Source of the DNA: Streptomyces roseochromogenus subsp. oscitans DS 12.976
GTDB taxonomy: Bacteria; Actinomycetota; Actinomycetes; Streptomycetales; Streptomycetaceae
Assembly: GCF_000497445.1 (NCBI RefSeq)
Contig: NZ_CM002285.1
Location: forward strand, 15,248 to 22,295
Reading direction: 5' to 3'
Length of the DNA: 7,048 nucleotides
The translations under genes and the position numbers were made by a program. Below, one piece after another: positions 5,591 through 7,048 of this stretch. The notes beneath the pieces were generated by a model. The model was not told where the DNA came from. It searched no databases and was given only the letters and a program-made list of their open reading frames with translations. Every line of letters begins with the position of its first letter. The stretch's first letter is position 1.

Positions 5591-6819
5591 AGCGGCCCCA
5601 TGAGCCGTGCGCAGGCCCGCTCCAGCATCCGGCGGTCCACTACCGCCCGGCTCCTGCCATAGGTCTCGGCGGTCAGGTGCGAGGTCAGCTTCGCCCAGGT
5701 CCGGAAGTTGCCGTGTCCTACATGCTCGTCCACCCACGCGACATCGTCCTCGCTCACGTCCTCCCACAGGGGGTGGAAGGCAGCCATCACGGTGGCCACC
5801 TCGCGCGGGCCAAGGCGCGGCACCAGCTCCCAGGTCAGCACCCGAGAGGCCAACGCGGGCACGCGGCGCAGCGCCCGTTCGCTGCCCGCACCAGCGAGCA
5901 CAAGTGCCGTGTCCGTATCCGGGTGGTCCCACAGCCCGCGCAGAAACTCCAGCGCCGGCCCCGGAAGACGCTGTGCCTCGTCCAGTACCAGCACACGAGG
6001 CTGCCGTAGCGCGTTCACCAGCATCAGGTCGGCCTCCCCCGCCCCTCGCGGCAGACGCCTGCCCAGTTCCAAGGCGTCCGCGAGCACCCGGCGCAGTTCG
6101 GGAACCGTCGGATGCACACCGACATGGACCCGACGGACCCGGGCCGGGTGCGGCAGCTGGGACAGGGCGTACTGCAACGCGACGGTCTTGCCCTGGCCGG
6201 CGTCGCCGTACAGACACACCACCGCCCCCACCGCGGCCGCGTGCGCGACCGTCCGCAGCACCGACCGAACGGCAGGCGTGTGCACCACCTGGGCATCCGG
6301 GACCAGGACCGGGACCTGCGCCAGGTGCTTCTGCTCCCGCAGAAACACCTGCCCACCGACGCCTTTCTCCGCCACCACGTTCAGGCCCAGCTCGCTGAGG
6401 GCATCCGGCCGGCGCGACCCGGCCACGTCAGGCTCCCGCCCGGTCAGCAAAGCGCGCCCCGCCCGTCGGTCCCTGCGGATCACCCGACTCAACGTCGACA
6501 TCGACGGAACTGGCACCTCACCACCGGTAGCCACCAGCCGACGCCTCAGCTCCGAGACATTGCCCCCCGCCTCCCCCAGCAGCGCCCACACCTCGTCCGA
6601 CACTGCGTATCCCTGCCGGACCGGCGCCTCCGCCCGCCCCGTCGCCTTCGCCTGCTCCAGCCAGCGCCAGACCGTACGCTCGGAAACACCCACCGTCTCA
6701 GCGACCGCACGCACATGCCTCGTGGCCAGCTCCCCCGCCTGCTGGCGCTCCAGCAGACGACGCACCACCAACCCCCTGGGCAGTGCAGCCCCACGACCGG
6801 CCCTTACCTCTTGATCCAC
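5587..6819 (-). CDS. AAA+ transposition ATPase fused to transposase-type DNA-binding domains (410 aa)
   Basis: First gene of the transposition operon. Residues 16-54 are a helix-turn-helix (LATRHVRAVAETVGVSERTV, then WRWL) and 71-117 a second DNA-binding domain (GNVSELRRRL ... PSMSTLSRVIRRD). Both match the N-terminus of the neighbouring DDE transposase in order and spacing. After a linker, residues about 169-410 are a TniB/TnsC-like AAA+ domain: Walker A GDAGQGKT (205-212), Walker B RVLVLDEAQRLP (275-286), sensor-1-like strand ALVLAGAGS (305-313) and a likely arginine finger R326 (ALASRVL), so the ATPase looks intact. Its start of the AAA+ region (LVPDAQVVHTPAV) resembles that of the truncated ATPase downstream. 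MuB also has an N-terminal HTH before its AAA+ domain, but copying the transposase's whole DNA-binding region is unusual. The GTG at 6819 is the longest start; its ribosome-binding site is weak, and a TTG near 6768 is an alternative. It probably recruits transposase and target DNA; that role is inferred. Confidence 0.85.
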   Translation of the reverse strand: MDQEVRAGRGAALPRGLVVRRLLERQQAGELATRHVRAVAETVGVSERTVWRWLEQAKATGRAEAPVRQGYAVSDEVWALLGEAGGNVSELRRRLVATGGEVPVPSMSTLSRVIRRDRRAGRALLTGREPDVAGSRRPDALSELGLNVVAEKGVGGQVFLREQKHLAQVPVLVPDAQVVHTPAVRSVLRTVAHAAAVGAVVCLYGDAGQGKTVALQYALSQLPHPARVRRVHVGVHPTVPELRRVLADALELGRRLPRGAGEADLMLVNALRQPRVLVLDEAQRLPGPALEFLRGLWDHPDTDTALVLAGAGSERALRRVPALASRVLTWELVPRLGPREVATVMAAFHPLWEDVSEDDVAWVDEHVGHGNFRTWAKLTSHLTAETYGRSRAVVDRRMLERACARLMGPL

Positions 6820-6850
6820 CCCACGATCACACCGACCGGGCCAACCTCAG

Positions 6851-6878
6851 CGCATAAGAACTCTCGAACCTGAGACAA
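6851..6878 (-). promoter_or_regulatory. Weak candidate promoter of the transposition operon
   Basis: On the minus strand TTGTCT (6878-6873) and TATGCG (6856-6851) are separated by 16 bases, a loose match to sigma-70-type -35 and -10 boxes, about 30 bases upstream of the GTG at 6819. The -35-like box overlaps the innermost TGT repeat, which would fit repression by the transposase or gene 1. The match is poor and may be chance. Confidence 0.18.
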
Positions 6879-7030
6879 CATCAGCTGCCATGCGATAAAG
6901 CCCCACGACAGCGATCCCCCCATCAATCTCTCACCTCATGACAGCGGCCTGCCCACCCGTAAACAGCCGCTGACCAGCCCCGTAACACCCACCCCTGGAC
7001 CAGCGCGACCGACTCTCACCACCACCGACA
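6875..7030 (-). repeat. Phased short repeats upstream of the transposition operon, candidate transposon end
   Basis: On the minus strand the element TGT(C/T) followed within about eight bases by a G-run recurs with its TGT at 7030, 6987, 6965, 6943, 6910 and 6877. Steps are 43, 22, 22, 33 and 33 bases, close to whole helical turns. The best pair is CGCTGTCATGAGG and CGCTGTCGTGGGG (11 of 13 alike). Ends of Tn7-like elements carry several roughly 22-base TnsB sites and begin with TGT, so these may be transposase-binding sites. The repeats are weak, and the outer boundary and target duplication cannot be placed. Confidence 0.35.
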
Positions 7031-7048
7031 CCAACCCGAGAGATCGCA

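Noticed and set aside
4028..5662. Long plus-strand open frame (544 codons) opposite the transposase
   Set aside because: It is the antisense shadow of a high-GC gene; its translation is Arg/Gly/Pro-rich with no motifs, while the minus strand has a full DDE transposase.
5591..6217. N-terminal extension of the transposase frame
   Set aside because: It overlaps about 630 bases of the upstream ATPase coding sequence and is low-complexity; the GTGA-coupled start at 5590 leaves all transposase domains intact.
1..7048. CRISPR array, tRNA or rRNA genes, toxin-antitoxin pair
   Set aside because: I saw no regular spacer repeats, no tRNA-like cloverleaf sequence and no small paired genes other than the HTH protein within the recombinase cassette.

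Overview
The window is very GC-rich, uses GTG starts with TGA stops, and has strong third-position G/C bias on the minus strand. This points to an actinomycete, most likely Streptomyces or a close relative. Nearly everything lies on the minus strand and belongs to mobile DNA. I see no metabolic housekeeping gene, RNA gene or CRISPR array.

Right half (about 7048 down to 3459, minus strand): a Tn7/Tn5053/Mu-type transposition operon. The order of transcription is (1) a 410-aa AAA+ ATPase whose N-terminus carries the transposase's own DNA-binding region, (2) a 575-aa DDE transposase of the TniA/TnsB/MuA type with an intact D-D-35-E triad, and (3) a second TniB-like ATPase cut off just after Walker B. 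Each junction is a 4-base GTGA overlap. The 229 bases upstream of gene 1 hold short TGT-anchored repeats at 22- and 33-base steps. They look like transposase-binding sites at one transposon end. No TniQ gene and no second end are visible, so this copy is probably defective.

Left half (about 3450 down to 369, minus strand): a tyrosine-recombinase cassette that begins where the second ATPase is truncated. The order is an integrase damaged by at least one frameshift next to its catalytic HxxR, a 123-aa Cro/CI-type helix-turn-helix protein, and a 517-aa protein with four tandem zinc ribbons fused to a tyrosine-recombinase fold that has lost most catalytic residues. The last two genes again overlap by GTGA.

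Left edge (1-385, plus strand): a frameshifted remnant of a helicase-associated-domain protein, convergent with the zinc-ribbon gene.

Overall this looks like a mobile-element graveyard in which one recombinase module abuts a broken transposon. The most notable object is ATPase gene 1, which reads as a chimera of its two neighbours: its N-terminus resembles the transposase and its C-terminus resembles the second ATPase. All family assignments come from motifs read by eye; no database search was possible.
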